A stretch of 64,000 bases of DNA from Lichenifustis flavocetrariae (GCF_026130545.1 NZ_JAMOIM010000004.1:1-64000); one strand, 5' to 3'. Numbered from the stretch's first letter, positions 45,242 through 56,229 are shown. Numbers and translations are program-made. Notes: generated from the sequence alone by a model not told the origin.

Positions 45242-46738
45242 CTACGGCTTCAACACCGTCCGGGCAATCGCCGCGCGCCAGCCGGTCACCTTCGCGTGTC
45301 GGGTCGCTGCGTCCATGCCCGGTGTGAACCGCTTGTCGCAGTGCCAGGCTTTGGCGAAGATTTCGGGCTCCGGATATAGGCCTGATTGCAGGCCCGCCAG
45401 GTAGCCGGCGCCCAATGCCGTCGTCTCCAGCACCACGGGGCGGTCGACTGGCGCATCGATCATGTCGGCGACGCTCTGCATGGTCCAGTCGCTTGCGCTC
45501 ATGCCGCCATCGGCGCGGATCACGGCCGCGGCACCATCTCCCGCGTTGAAATCGGCCCGCATGGCCTCGACAAGGTCGAGCGTCTGATAGGCAACGCTTT
45601 CGAGCGCTGCTCGGGCGATCTCGCGCCGGGTCGTGCCGCGCGTGATGCCGACGATCGTGCCCCGCGCGTCGGCATCCCAGATGGGTGCGCCGAGGCCCAC
45701 GAAGGCCGGCACAAGATAGACATGCTGATCCGGATCGGATTGCGCCGCGAGTTGCCCGGTTTCGGCCGAGGAGCGGACGATGCCGAGACCGTCGCGCAGC
45801 CACTGAACCGTTGCGCCAGCCGCAAAGATAGAGCCCTCGATGGCATAGTGCCGCCTGCCTTTGAGCTGGTAGGCGACCGTTGTGAGCAGGCGATGCGTGG
45901 ACGCAACCGGCGAGGTGCCGGTGTTCAACAGCACGAAGGCGCCCGTGCCGAATGTCGATTTCACCATGCCGGGATCAAAACAGGCCTGGCCGATCAGGGC
46001 CGCCTGCTGGTCGCCCGCGATGCCACGGATCGGCAGGGCTTCACCCAGATGTGAAGCGGCTGCCGTGCCGAACTCGGCGGCACAGTCGCGGACCTCCGGC
46101 AGCATCGCGGCCGGCACCCCGAACAGGGCGAGAAGATCCGTGTCCCATTGCCCGGAATGGATATCGAAGAGCGCCGTGCGCGACGCGTTGGTGGCATCGG
46201 TCGCGTGCACTTTGCCGTTCGTGAATTGCCACAGAAGATAGCTGTCGACCGTGCCGAACGCGAGTTCGCCGCGCTCGGCACGCGCCCGCGCGCCGGACAC
46301 ATGATCGAGCAGCCACGCAATCTTTGTGGCCGAAAAATAGGGGTCGAGCAGCAGGCCCGACGTTTTCTGGACGAGTGCTTCCGCGCCGTCCTGCTTCAAG
46401 TCGGCGCAGGCCTGAGCCGTGCGGCGGTCTTGCCAGACGATGGCATTGTGGATCGGCGCGCCCGTCTTTCGGTCCCAGATGACCACGGTTTCGCGCTGGT
46501 TGGTGATGCCGAGCGCCGCAATCGTCAGCCCCTGGTCGGTCGCCTTCGCGAGGGCGATGCGCGCCGTCGACAGCGTCGTGCGCCAGAGGTCCTTCGGGTC
46601 GTGCTCGACCCAGCCCGGATAAGGGTAGAATTGCGGAAACTCCTCCTGCGCCGTCGCCACCGGCAAGGCATCGGGCCCGAACACGATGGCGCGGGTCGAG
46701 GTGGTGCCTTGGTCGATGACGAGGATGGCGGGAGGCAT
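45242..46738 (-). CDS. glpK: Glycerol kinase
   Basis: A 498-residue FGGY kinase. [17 protein letters not shown] is the N-terminal phosphate motif, [31 protein letters not shown] the glycerol-binding region, and [28 protein letters not shown] and [21 protein letters not shown] are diagnostic of GlpK. It phosphorylates glycerol to sn-glycerol 3-phosphate, which GlpD oxidises. ATG 46738 follows GGGAG-like sequence and excludes a longer upstream frame. It is the last gene of the leftward glp operon, separated from glpV by a strong palindrome. Confidence 0.96.
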   Translation of the reverse strand: MPPAILVIDQGTTSTRAIVFGPDALPVATAQEEFPQFYPYPGWVEHDPKDLWRTTLSTARIALAKATDQGLTIAALGITNQRETVVIWDRKTGAPIHNAIVWQDRRTAQACADLKQDGAEALVQKTSGLLLDPYFSATKIAWLLDHVSGARARAERGELAFGTVDSYLLWQFTNGKVHATDATNASRTALFDIHSGQWDTDLLALFGVPAAMLPEVRDCAAEFGTAAASHLGEALPIRGIAGDQQAALIGQACFDPGMVKSTFGTGAFVLLNTGTSPVASTHRLLTTVAYQLKGRRHYAIEGSIFAAGATVQWLRDGLGIVRSSAETGQLAAQSDPDQHVYLVPAFVGLGAPIWDADARGTIVGITRGTTRREIARAALESVAYQTLDLVEAMRADFNAGDGAAAVIRADGGMSASDWTMQSVADMIDAPVDRPVVLETTALGAGYLAGLQSGLYPEPEIFAKAWHCDKRFTPGMDAATRHAKVTGWRAAIARTVLKP

Positions 46739-46760
46739 TTGGGGGCTCGCGGGTAATGAT

Positions 46761-46788
46761 CCCTTCTCCCGCTCAGGCGGGAGAAGGG
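46761..46788. repeat. 12-bp perfect inverted repeat between glpV and glpK
   Basis: CCCTTCTCCCGC, loop TCAG, then GCGGGAGAAGGG. The arms are fully complementary. No T run follows on either strand, so it is not a classic intrinsic terminator. Similar CCCTTCTCCCGC...GCGGGAGAAGGG palindromes are, from memory, common dispersed repeats in Hyphomicrobiales genomes. In mRNA it could stabilise the glpV 3' end and lower glpK expression. Confidence 0.8.
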
Positions 46789-46799
46789 AGTGTCGGTCG

Positions 46800-48569
46800 T
46801 CAGGCCTTCTTGGGTGGGGTCGACGGCCAGCTCTTGACGAGCGTGTCGTAGTCGACCGTTTCGCCTTGTGGCTTCTCGTTGGCCATCTTGCGCTGGGGCG
46901 CGAGGTTGCCGTCCTTCTCAGCCTGGGCAAACCAATATTCGGCGGTCTGCTCCTTGTTCATCTTCGGTCCGAGCTTGCCTTGCACACCGGACTTCTCGAT
47001 GCGGGCCATGATCGCGTCCTGGTCGCGGGCGAGACCATCCATCGCCTGCTGCGGCGTTACTTGGCCCGAAATCGCATTGGCGATGTTCTGCCACCACACC
47101 TGGGCCATCTTGCCGTAGTCGGGCACGTTCACGCCGGTGGGCGTCCACTGCTTGCGGGCCGGGCTGCGATAGAACTCGACGAGACCACCGACCTTTGGCG
47201 CCAGTTCGGTCATGGCCGGGTGCCAGACGTCGCTTTCGCGGATCAGATGAAGCGTCGTCAGCGCCTTCTTCAGCGTCACGCTTTTCGAGGTGGTAAACTG
47301 GGCATAGAGCCAGCCAGCCTTCACATGCTCGATCGGCGCATATTTCAGCATGGTCCAGCAACCGACGTCCTGGTAGCCGAGCTTCATGCCCTCTTTCCAG
47401 TAGGCGCCATGCGGCGAGGGTGCCATGCGCCACTTCGGCGTGCCGTCCTCGTTCATCACCGGGCCGGGCTGACGTGCCGAGTCGGTGAAGGCCGAGTACC
47501 AGAAGATCTGCTGCGCGATATGGCCCTGGCCGACCACAGGGCCGGATTCGAGGAAGTCCATGCCGGCTGCTTCCGGGGGCGCGTATTTCTTCAGCCACTC
47601 GATATATTTGGTCAGAGCGTAGACGGCGGCAGGGCCGTTGGCGTCGCCGCCGCGAGTGATCGAGGAGCCGACCGGCAGGCCGTTTTCGAGACGGATGCCC
47701 CATTCGTCGACGGGCTTGCCATTCGGCAGACCGCGGTCGCCAGCGCCGGCCATGGAAAGCCAGGCATCGGTGAAACGCCAGCCAAGCGACGGGTCCTTCT
47801 TGCCGTAATCCATATGGCCATAGACCTTCTGGCCATCGATCTCCTTCACCTCGTTGGTGAAGAAGTCGGCGATGTCTTCGTAGGCCGACCAGTTCACCGG
47901 CACGCCGAGTTCGTAGCCGTACTTCTTCTTGAAGGCGGCCTTCAGCTCCGGCTTCTGGAACCAGTCGTAGCGGAACCAATAGAGGTTCGCGAATTGCTGG
48001 TCGGGCAGCTGGTAGAGCTTGCCGTCCGTGAAGGTGCCGAAGCTCAGACCCATGAAGTCTTCGAGGTCGAGTGTCGGGCTCGTGACATCCTTGCCGCTCT
48101 TCGCCATGAAGTCGGTCAGCGAACCGTCGACAATGTCGTTGTAGCGCGGATGGGTGCCGATGAAATCGGAATCGTTCATCCAGAAGTCGTAGATCGGGCG
48201 ACCCGACTGCATTTCGACTTCGATCTTATCGACGAGCGTTCCCTCGTCCATGATGTCGTGCTTGACCTCGATGCCGGTGATTTCGGCAAAGGCCTTGGTC
48301 AGGGTCTTCGACTCGTAGTCATGAACCTTGAGGGATTCCGAAACGCAGCTCAGCTTCATGCCCGCGTAGGGCTTGGCGGCGTTGATAAACCATTCCATCT
48401 CCGCCATCTGCTGGTCTTTCGACAGGGTTGACGGCTGAAATTCGTTGTCCACCCACTTTTTCGCGGCATCCATTTTCTGCGCGAAGCTCGGGGTGCTTTT
48501 GATGACCCCTGCCGCACCGGCGACGCCCACAGCGGCGGCGCCCTTCAACACTGATCGACGATCAACCAT
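46800..48569 (-). CDS. glpV: Glycerol ABC transporter substrate-binding protein GlpV
   Basis: A 589-residue secreted binding protein, unusually large for a sugar-binding protein but normal for the rhizobial glycerol system. The N-terminus [21 protein letters not shown] has a Tat-like RRxxLK motif with a signal peptide to about residue 30. Extended type II periplasmic-binding domains follow ([45 protein letters not shown]). The final gene-order partner glpU is upstream by 57 bases. It presents glycerol to GlpPQ. Confidence 0.9.
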   Translation of the reverse strand: MVDRRSVLKGAAAVGVAGAAGVIKSTPSFAQKMDAAKKWVDNEFQPSTLSKDQQMAEMEWFINAAKPYAGMKLSCVSESLKVHDYESKTLTKAFAEITGIEVKHDIMDEGTLVDKIEVEMQSGRPIYDFWMNDSDFIGTHPRYNDIVDGSLTDFMAKSGKDVTSPTLDLEDFMGLSFGTFTDGKLYQLPDQQFANLYWFRYDWFQKPELKAAFKKKYGYELGVPVNWSAYEDIADFFTNEVKEIDGQKVYGHMDYGKKDPSLGWRFTDAWLSMAGAGDRGLPNGKPVDEWGIRLENGLPVGSSITRGGDANGPAAVYALTKYIEWLKKYAPPEAAGMDFLESGPVVGQGHIAQQIFWYSAFTDSARQPGPVMNEDGTPKWRMAPSPHGAYWKEGMKLGYQDVGCWTMLKYAPIEHVKAGWLYAQFTTSKSVTLKKALTTLHLIRESDVWHPAMTELAPKVGGLVEFYRSPARKQWTPTGVNVPDYGKMAQVWWQNIANAISGQVTPQQAMDGLARDQDAIMARIEKSGVQGKLGPKMNKEQTAEYWFAQAEKDGNLAPQRKMANEKPQGETVDYDTLVKSWPSTPPKKA

Positions 48570-48626
48570 TGCGTTCCTCCTAGATAGGCCGGCTGCATTA
48601 TTGCCCCGGTTCTTGCTTTTGGTTCT

Positions 48627-48920
48627 TCAGGCGAAGCGGAACATCGCCGCCGCCATCAGCAGCGCTACGACCGCGGGGTAGAGAGGGTTGTCTCCGCCGA
48701 TCTTGATGAAGAACAGAAAAATGAAGGCCGCGAGAATGAGCGACACGAAGAAGCGGTCGCCACGAGTCGTGGCGAACCCGAGGATGCCGACACGCGGCGT
48801 CTCCGGCCGCACAACGGCCAGCGTCGTCAGAATGGCCAAGCAGGCCGCGATGCTGCCGAAGAAAACCATCGTCTGCCAGGTCCAGGCCATCCAGCCGAGG
48901 TGTTCGGAAAGGTAGTCCAT
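48627..48920 (-). CDS. glpU: DUF2160 small membrane protein GlpU
   Basis: A 97-residue protein with two or three hydrophobic spans: WTWQTMVFFGSIAACLAILTTLAVV, then FFVSLILAAFIFLFFIKIGG and YPAVVALLMAAAMFRF. It fits DUF2160, found only in rhizobial-type glycerol transporter operons. Its job in transport is unknown. ATG 48920 has a GGAGGG Shine-Dalgarno. It sits between glpQ and glpV, the usual place. Confidence 0.88.
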   Translation of the reverse strand: MDYLSEHLGWMAWTWQTMVFFGSIAACLAILTTLAVVRPETPRVGILGFATTRGDRFFVSLILAAFIFLFFIKIGGDNPLYPAVVALLMAAAMFRFA

Positions 48921-48931
48921 GCCAGCCCTCC

Positions 48932-49738
48932 TCAAACCCGGCCGAGGGCAAAGCCCTTGGCGATGTGGTTGCGCACGAACCAGATGACGATGGCGCCCGG
49001 GATCATGGTCAGCACGCCGGCCGCCGAGAGAAGCCCCCAGTCGAGACCGGCGGCCGAATAGGCCCTCGACATCATGCCGGCGATGGGTTTGGCGTCGACC
49101 GTCGTCAGCGTCGTGGCGAGCAACTGCTCGACCCAGGAGAACATGAAGCAGAAGAACGCCGCAACCCCGATGCCGTTGGCGATCAACGGCAGGAAGATCT
49201 TGATGAAGAAACGCGGAAAGGAATAGCCGTCGATCATCGCGGTTTCGTCGATCTCGCGCGGCACGCCCGAGATGAAGCCTTCGAGAATCCACACGGCGAG
49301 CGGGACATTGAAGAGGCAGTGGGCGAGGGCCACGGCCCAGATCGAATCGAACAGGCCGACTGCCGAATAGAGGTTGAAGAACGGCATGGCATAGACGGCC
49401 GGCGGCGCCATCAGGTTCGACAGGAGCCAGAAGAACAGCGGCTTGTCGCCAACGAAGCGATAGCGGCTGAACGCATAGGCGGCCGGCAGCGCCACGGCGA
49501 CCGAGATGACCGTGTTGATCAGCACATAGGAGATGGAGTTGAGAAAGCTCGCATGCCAATCGGGATCGATGAAGATCTTCTGGTAGTTCTCAAGCGTCGG
49601 ATGCTGCGGCCAGAACGATAGGCTCGCCAGGATGTCGGGGTTGGTCTTGAAGCTGAGATTGATCAGCCAGTAGATCGGCACCATCAGGAACAGGATGTAG
49701 AGCGCCATGCCGACGCGATTGGCGGCTGAACTTTGCAT
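48932..49738 (-). CDS. glpQ: Glycerol ABC transporter permease GlpQ
   Basis: A 268-residue inner-membrane permease with six hydrophobic spans. The cytoplasmic EAA coupling loop is EIDETAMIDGYSFPRFFIKIFLPL (EAA---G---I-LP type). It pairs with GlpP as the glycerol channel. Start and preceding stop share one base (TGATG), so translation is coupled to glpP. glpU starts 12 bases after its stop. Confidence 0.92.
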   Translation of the reverse strand: MQSSAANRVGMALYILFLMVPIYWLINLSFKTNPDILASLSFWPQHPTLENYQKIFIDPDWHASFLNSISYVLINTVISVAVALPAAYAFSRYRFVGDKPLFFWLLSNLMAPPAVYAMPFFNLYSAVGLFDSIWAVALAHCLFNVPLAVWILEGFISGVPREIDETAMIDGYSFPRFFIKIFLPLIANGIGVAAFFCFMFSWVEQLLATTLTTVDAKPIAGMMSRAYSAAGLDWGLLSAAGVLTMIPGAIVIWFVRNHIAKGFALGRV

Positions 49739-50627
49739 CAGGCGTCCTTTCGCTGGTCGGCGTGGGTCGTATAGGTGAAGAAGATCCAGCAGACCGTCAG
49801 CGTGATGAGGTTATAGACGAGCGACATGGCGGCGCCGTTGCCGAGATCGACCTGTCCGAGGGCGGTCTTCACGAGATCGATCGACAGGAAACTCGTCGAT
49901 TCGCCAGGGCCACCGCCGGTAACCACGAAGGGTTCGGTGTAGATCATGAAGCTACCCATGAAGCGCAGCAGCATGCCGATCACCAACACCTTGCGCAGCT
50001 TGGGGAACTCGATATTGGCGAAAACGGCCCAGCGGCTCGCGCCATCGATACGGGCCGCCTGATAATAAGCGTCAGGAATGGCCTTCAACCCGGCGTAGCA
50101 CAGCAGCGCGACCATTGAGCTCCAGTGCCACACGTCCATGATCACGATCGTGAACCAGGCCGAAGTGGCGTCCTGCCGGGTGTCGAATGGAATGTGCAGC
50201 GCGTTGAGCGAGGCGCCGAGAAGGCCCACGTCGGTGCGGGTGAACAATTGCCAGATCACGCCCACCACATTGTAGGGAATGAGTAGCGGAAGGGCGATCA
50301 CCACGAGCACCGCGCCGACCTGCCAGCCGCGCTTCGGGATGCAAAGTGACACCGCGATGCCGAGCGGGACTTCGATCGCCAGGATCACGAAGGAGAAGAT
50401 CAGATTGCGCAGGAGGGCGCCCTGAAACCGTTGTCCGGCCTCGGTGGACGAATCCAGCAGGTTCGCGAACCATCCGGCGCCGTTCCAGAAGAAGTTGTTC
50501 TGCCCCATCGTGTCCTGAACCGAATAGTTCACGACCGTCATCATCGGCAGCAGCGAGGAGAACAGGACGAACACCATGACCGGCAGGACGAAGAACCAGG
50601 CGCGGTTGTCCCAGACGCGATTGTCGG

Positions 50628-50631
<4 letters not shown>
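49738..50631 (-). CDS. glpP: Glycerol ABC transporter permease GlpP
   Basis: A 297-residue inner-membrane permease, about six spans, with the EAA-type coupling loop AYYQAARIDGASRWAVFANIEFPKL. It forms the transmembrane pore with GlpQ. ATG 50631 overlaps the glpT stop by four bases (ATGA), which excludes an upstream in-frame start at 50718. Confidence 0.92.
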
Positions 50632-51731
<1,100 letters not shown>

Positions 51732-51743
51732 CGGTCGCCCTCC

Positions 51744-52832
51744 TCAGGCTGTCGCCGCGAGACCGGGCGCCGTCACGCGCTGGCCTTGCGATCCAAAAAC
51801 AAAGGCGCGGCCGGGATCGAACTGCGCTTCAGTCCGGTCGCCCGGCTCCCATTGATGCACGCCCTCCACCAGGCACACCCAGGTGCCGAGGCCCGTGTCG
51901 ACATGCACGAAGCTTTCCGAGCCGCTGATCTCGGTGACCGAAACAGTGCCGGGGAAGCTCAGCATGCCGGGTTGCGGGTGGCCGATCGTCACCGCATCGG
52001 CCCGGAAGCCGAGCCGATAGACGCCATCCGGCATGCCGGACAGAACACCTTCGGCCGGCACTTTGCGGCCGCTTTCGAGTGTGGCCATCGCTCCCGCCTT
52101 GGTCACCGAAACTTCGTTCAATGGCGGATCGGAGAACACGCGTGCGGCATCGATGTTGTCCGGTTCGCGATAGGCGGTCGCGGACGGCCCGACCTGGGTG
52201 ACGCGACCCTGCCACAATGTGGCGGTCTGACCACGCAAGAGCAGCGCCTCGGTCGGCTCGGTCGTGGCGTAGACCAGGATGGCGCCGGTTTCGGCGAAGA
52301 TGCGTGGCAGCTCCTCGCGCAATTCTTCCCGCAGCTTATAGTCCAGGTTGGCAAGGGGTTCGTCGAGCAGCACCAGTTTGGCCTGCTTCACCAAAGCTCG
52401 TGCAATCGCGGTACGCTGCTGCTGGCCGCCCGAGAGTTGCGCTGGCGTGCGCTTCAGCATGGGCTCGAGCCTCAAGAGCGCCGCGGCGCGGCCCACCCTG
52501 GCCTCGATCTCGGCCTTTGGGAGACCGGCGACGCGGAGCGGAGAAGCGATGTTCTCGTAGACGCTGAGCGTCGGGTAATTGACGAATTGCTGGTACACCA
52601 TGGCGACCGATCGCTTGCGGACGGGCACGCCGGTGATGTCGACACCGTTATCAATGATCTTGCCGGCCGTCGGTCGGTCGAGCCCGGCCATGAGGCGCAT
52701 GAGCGTCGTCTTGCCCGACAAGGTCGGGCCGAGCAACACGTTCATGCTGCCAGGCTCGAGCCGCAGCGAGACATTGTCGATGAAGGTCTCTTCGCCGACC
52801 CTGTAGGATATCTGATCGAGGACGAAACTCAA
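51744..52832 (-). CDS. glpS: Glycerol ABC transporter ATPase GlpS (switch His replaced)
   Basis: A 362-residue ATPase. Walker A GPTLSGKTT (35-43) has Leu where Gly is usual; Q-loop MVYQQF (Gln81), signature LSGGQQQRTAIARAL (133-147) and Walker B LVLLDEP (Glu158) are normal. The switch histidine is missing: YATTEPTEAL has Thr191 where YVTHDQ is expected. TTG 52832 is chosen because AAGGAAGG lies eight bases upstream and no ATG gives a reasonable N-terminus. It is the first gene of the transporter operon and sits behind a TTCG-rich operator cluster. Confidence 0.88.
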   Translation of the reverse strand: MSFVLDQISYRVGEETFIDNVSLRLEPGSMNVLLGPTLSGKTTLMRLMAGLDRPTAGKIIDNGVDITGVPVRKRSVAMVYQQFVNYPTLSVYENIASPLRVAGLPKAEIEARVGRAAALLRLEPMLKRTPAQLSGGQQQRTAIARALVKQAKLVLLDEPLANLDYKLREELREELPRIFAETGAILVYATTEPTEALLLRGQTATLWQGRVTQVGPSATAYREPDNIDAARVFSDPPLNEVSVTKAGAMATLESGRKVPAEGVLSGMPDGVYRLGFRADAVTIGHPQPGMLSFPGTVSVTEISGSESFVHVDTGLGTWVCLVEGVHQWEPGDRTEAQFDPGRAFVFGSQGQRVTAPGLAATA

Positions 52833-52960
52833 CGAACCGACCTTCCTTCGAAGGACTGCGCCGGAGCTCCGATCGCTCGAACGCGCAACATGCGCATCGT
52901 GCCTTCCTCCCGTATCTCGACGCTTGAATGCGTCTTGGATTGCTTGCGCGTAGCCTATGT

Positions 52961-53007
52961 CGAAAATCGCGAGCTCGGCAAGCGAATAAAACGAGCATAA
53001 GAACGAA
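52961..53007. promoter_or_regulatory. TTCG-type GlpR operator cluster upstream of glpS
   Basis: On the minus strand TTCG occurs at 53007-53004, 52986-52983 and 52964-52961, with a near copy (CTCG) at 52995-52992. The 9-mer TCGTTTTAT (52994-52986) is shared with the glpD promoter at 54626-54634. DeoR-family GlpR proteins bind TTCG-containing repeats, so this is the likely operator for the transporter operon. It lies 129-175 bases ahead of the glpS TTG, between glpR and glpS. Confidence 0.5.
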
Positions 53008-53010
53008 AGC

Positions 53011-53820
53011 TTAAGTGGACTCGTCCTCGTTTTCGAGCGGGCCCCCCGCCTCGATGACCTCGACGCCGTTGACCCGACAAAGATCGGCGATGGCCGGCGA
53101 CGGCAGGCGGTCGGTGACGAAAATATCGATCTCGCTGAGATGGGCGACCCGCACCGGGGCCGAGCGAGCGAATTTGCTGCTGTCGGACACGAGCACGACT
53201 TTGCGCGCGTGCTCGATAATGGCCCGCGCAGCCTGCACCTCGCGAATGTCGAAGTCGAGCAGCGTCCCGTCGGCATCGAGCGCCGAGGTCCCGATGATCG
53301 CAAGGTCGACCCGGAATTGGGCGATCATATTGATGGCATGCGAGCCGACGATGCCGCCATCGGCCTGCCGCACCGTGCCGCCTGTGAGGAACACTTCGAT
53401 GGCGCTGTGCCGGTAGAGTTCTGCCGCGACATTCAGGTTGTTGGTGATCACCAAAAGGCCTGTGTGGCCCGTCAGGGCCCGCGCGACCTCTTCGGTCGTG
53501 GTCCCAATGTTGATGAACACGGAGGAATGATCGGGCACGAGCCGCGCCGCGGCCTCGCCGATCAGCTTTTTGTGCGGCCCGGCGATCAGCTTGCGAGCCT
53601 CGTAGGCGAGGTTGACGACCCCCGACGACACCATTGCGCCGCCGTGCACCCGGACGACCATCTGGGCGTCGCTCAAATCGTTAAGATCACGGCGGATCGT
53701 CTGCGGTGTGACGCCGAAATGCGTCGCGAGATCCTCGACAGCGACACGGCCCTTCTCGCGCAACCAGTCGACGATCTCGATCTGGCGCCGTGAGGCGATT
53801 TTGGTTGGCAGCGGCGTCAT
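53011..53820 (-). CDS. glpR: DeoR-family glycerol regulon repressor GlpR
   Basis: A 269-residue regulator. The N-terminal helix-turn-helix VAVEDLATHFGVTPQTIRRDLNDLSD (about 27-52) is the DeoR signature; the C-terminal sugar-phosphate sensor has INIGTTTEEVARAL, VITNNLNVAAEL, GGTVRQADGGIVG and SDSSKFARSAPV. The usual effector is glycerol 3-phosphate. It lies in the leftward run just after the oxygenase-like gene, one base from its stop, and upstream of glpS. It should act on the TTCG clusters at both glp promoters. Confidence 0.9.
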   Translation of the reverse strand: MTPLPTKIASRRQIEIVDWLREKGRVAVEDLATHFGVTPQTIRRDLNDLSDAQMVVRVHGGAMVSSGVVNLAYEARKLIAGPHKKLIGEAAARLVPDHSSVFINIGTTTEEVARALTGHTGLLVITNNLNVAAELYRHSAIEVFLTGGTVRQADGGIVGSHAINMIAQFRVDLAIIGTSALDADGTLLDFDIREVQAARAIIEHARKVVLVSDSSKFARSAPVRVAHLSEIDIFVTDRLPSPAIADLCRVNGVEVIEAGGPLENEDEST

Positions 53821-53821
53821 C

Positions 53822-54454
53822 CTAGAGGCTCAGGTTGAACGCGATGGAGATGCGGGCACGGGTTCCGCGATAGGGCCGCACCTGATGCATGAGCCAGGAT
53901 GGAAACAGCACCATCAGGCCTGGCTTCGGCCGGATGATCTCGGCGCCACCCACCGAGGCTCCATCCTCGCCGGCGAATTTCAGATGCGGCGCATACATGC
54001 CAGGCCCCGGTCCACGCGGATCGAGCATCTCGAATTCACCGCCGAGGCTGTGGTCCGAGGCGCAACCGCCATCGTCCACATAGTAGGTTCCGGACCAGAA
54101 CGAGCCCGCGTGGTAGTGACACACATTGGCATGACCGGCCGTGTTCACATTCGCCCAAGCCTGGATCTTCCAGGAGGGATGCGCGAGTGCGCCCTGCCGG
54201 TCTGTCGTCATCTGCCCGGCGATGCCTTTTGCCAGGTCGATGATCTGTCCACTCCACGGCGCTCCCCAATCGAGGATCTCGCGGTCGGAGTGCCAGCCAC
54301 CCGCATTCGAGGCCTGGACCGAAGGGTAAGCCTCGCGTCGTGCGAGGATGGCGGCCGACAGGGCCTCGTTGAGGGCTGCCGCGTTCGGCACTTCGAGAGC
54401 CGCGACCGGAGTCGCAAACAGGCCGCGCACCGCAATGTTCATCCGCGTCGCCAT
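53822..54454 (-). CDS. TIGR02466-type 2OG-Fe(II) oxygenase-like protein
   Basis: A 210-residue protein. GGWHSDREILDW, NVCHYHAGSFWSGTYYVD, and the late LVLFPSWLMHQVRPYRGTRARISIAFN match the putative 2OG-Fe(II) oxygenase family TIGR02466/PF13759, with candidate metal-ligand His residues and a 2-oxoglutarate-binding Arg. The substrate is unknown. ATG 54454 has GGAGGAAGCG just upstream and excludes a longer N-terminus. It is the first gene of the leftward run, directly ahead of glpR, and diverges from glpD. Its link to glycerol is not understood. Confidence 0.78.
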   Translation of the reverse strand: MATRMNIAVRGLFATPVAALEVPNAAALNEALSAAILARREAYPSVQASNAGGWHSDREILDWGAPWSGQIIDLAKGIAGQMTTDRQGALAHPSWKIQAWANVNTAGHANVCHYHAGSFWSGTYYVDDGGCASDHSLGGEFEMLDPRGPGPGMYAPHLKFAGEDGASVGGAEIIRPKPGLMVLFPSWLMHQVRPYRGTRARISIAFNLSL

Positions 54455-54596
54455 TCGCGCTTCCTCCGGTTCGCTGCGCCTCAAGCGCGCGATTGAACGG
54501 CCAGTCGCGTGCGACTCCGCCATTTTTTCCCGCAAGTCTCGGATGTTCGCTGAGCAAGTGCAAGCCAAAGTCCAGGCAGGCCTGCGTCAAAGCAGG

Positions 54597-54639
54597 TTCG
54601 ATGTTCGCTTGTTCGTGCTCTATTTTCGTTTTATGTTCG
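54597..54639. promoter_or_regulatory. TTCG-type GlpR operator cluster upstream of glpD
   Basis: Five TTCG tetramers in 43 bases (54597, 54604, 54612, 54625, 54636), two of them within ATGTTCG (54601-54607 and 54633-54639). ATGTTCG is the half-site of the E. coli GlpR operator. TCGTTTTAT (54626-54634) is repeated before glpS. The cluster ends 34 bases ahead of the glpD TTG and would control glpD and perhaps the divergent oxygenase-glpR unit. Confidence 0.6.
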
Positions 54640-54672
54640 AAAAAACAGCAAAGACGATGGGGAGGGGCGGCC

Positions 54673-56214
54673 TTGGAGACACTCTACGATCTCGCCATCA
54701 TCGGCGGCGGCGTCAACGGCTGCGGTATCGCCCGAGACGCGACCGGCCGGGGCCTCAAGGTTTTTCTGTGCGAGCAGAACGATCTGGCCAGCGGCACATC
54801 CTCGGCCGCCACGAAACTCATTCACGGCGGCCTCCGCTATCTCGAACATTACGAGTTTCGGCTGGTCCGGGAAGCCCTGATGGAGCGCGAGGTCCTCTGG
54901 GGAATCGCGCCCCACATCATTTGGCCGCTTCGGTTCGTGCTGCCCTACCACAAGGGTCTGCGGCCGGCCTGGATGCTGCGGCTCGGCCTGTTCCTCTACG
55001 ACCACCTCGGCGGTCGCAAGCGCCTGCCGGCCACCCGCACGCTCGATCTCACCCGTGACGAGGCCGGCCAGCCGCTCAAGCCGGGCGAGTTCACCAAGGG
55101 GTTCGAGTATTCGGATTGCTGGGTGGACGATGCCCGGATGGTCGCCCTGAACGCGCGGGACGCCGCCGATCGCGGTGCGACCGTGATGACGCGCACCAAG
55201 GCGGTGAGCGCTGAGCGTGGCGCGGCCGAATGGGCGCTGACCCTGCAGGACAAGACGACCGGCACAACGCAGGTGATCCGTGCCAAAGCGGTCGTGAACG
55301 CAGCTGGCCCCTGGGCGGGCGCGGTGTTGAACACGGCCCTCCGGATCAATGCCGAGGCCAAAGTCCGTCTCGTGCAGGGCTCCCACATCGTGGTGCCGAA
55401 AATCTATGAGCACGATCGCTGCTATATCTTTCAAAATGCCGATGGCCGCATCTTCTTCGCAATTCCTTACGAACAGGATTTCACGCTGATCGGCACTACC
55501 GACCGCGACTACGAAGGCGACCCTGCCGCCGTCAAAGCCTCCGATGAGGAGATCGGTTACATCTGCCGTTCAGCCACGGAATATTTTGCCAAGCCCGTCC
55601 TGCCCACCGACATCGTCTGGACCTACTCCGGCGTGCGACCGCTCTATGACAAGGGAGACGGCGCCGCCCAGGCCGCGACGCGCGACTACGTGCTGGAACT
55701 CGAAGGCGAGAGCGGCCGTGCGCCGCTCCTCTCGGTCTTCGGTGGCAAGCTCACGACCTACCGTCGCTTGGCCGAGCACGCGCTCGAATTGCTGCAGCCG
55801 CACCTCCCCGCCTTGAAGGGGAATGTCGGCTGGACCGGCCGAAGCGCATTGCCGGGCGGCGACTTTCCGATCGACGGGTTCGATGCGCTCGTGGACTCCC
55901 TGCGTCAGGGCTGGCCTTTCCTGACGCTCACCCACGCCCATCGCCTCGCCCGGCTCTATGGTACGACAGCGCGCACGATCCTGGGAGATGCGCGTTCGTT
56001 GGACGCGCTCGGCCGGGATTTCGGGGCGACGCTCACCCAGGCCGAGGTCGATCATCTGGTTCGAACCGAGTGGGCGGAGACGGCCGACGACATCCTCTGG
56101 CGCCGGACGAAGCTTGGTCTCCGCCTGGGTCCCGCACAAGTGCGGGCCCTCGAAACCTACCTCAACGGCGTCGCGTCCCAGCCCGTGGGCGGGCTTGCCA
56201 GCGCGACGGCCTGA
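54673..56214 (+). CDS. glpD: Glycerol-3-phosphate dehydrogenase (aerobic, FAD)
   Basis: A 513-residue membrane-associated flavoprotein. YDLAIIGGGVNGCGIARDA is the FAD motif, LASGTSSAATKLIHGGLRYLE the GlpD substrate-loop signature, and VVNAAGPWA, IGTTDRDYEGDP, YSGVRPLYD and GGKLTTYRRLAE are all as expected. It oxidises sn-glycerol 3-phosphate to dihydroxyacetone phosphate and feeds electrons to quinone. TTG 54673 follows GGAGGGG five bases earlier; no ATG is well placed. It diverges from the oxygenase/glpR genes behind the TTCG cluster. Confidence 0.95.
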   Translation: METLYDLAIIGGGVNGCGIARDATGRGLKVFLCEQNDLASGTSSAATKLIHGGLRYLEHYEFRLVREALMEREVLWGIAPHIIWPLRFVLPYHKGLRPAWMLRLGLFLYDHLGGRKRLPATRTLDLTRDEAGQPLKPGEFTKGFEYSDCWVDDARMVALNARDAADRGATVMTRTKAVSAERGAAEWALTLQDKTTGTTQVIRAKAVVNAAGPWAGAVLNTALRINAEAKVRLVQGSHIVVPKIYEHDRCYIFQNADGRIFFAIPYEQDFTLIGTTDRDYEGDPAAVKASDEEIGYICRSATEYFAKPVLPTDIVWTYSGVRPLYDKGDGAAQAATRDYVLELEGESGRAPLLSVFGGKLTTYRRLAEHALELLQPHLPALKGNVGWTGRSALPGGDFPIDGFDALVDSLRQGWPFLTLTHAHRLARLYGTTARTILGDARSLDALGRDFGATLTQAEVDHLVRTEWAETADDILWRRTKLGLRLGPAQVRALETYLNGVASQPVGGLASATA

Positions 56215-56229
56215 AGGAGCTGCGAGTGG

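Noticed and set aside
46686-48431. 581-codon open frame on the plus strand opposite glpV
   Set aside because: Antisense shadow with no recognisable domain; glpV is coherent with signal peptide and operon context.
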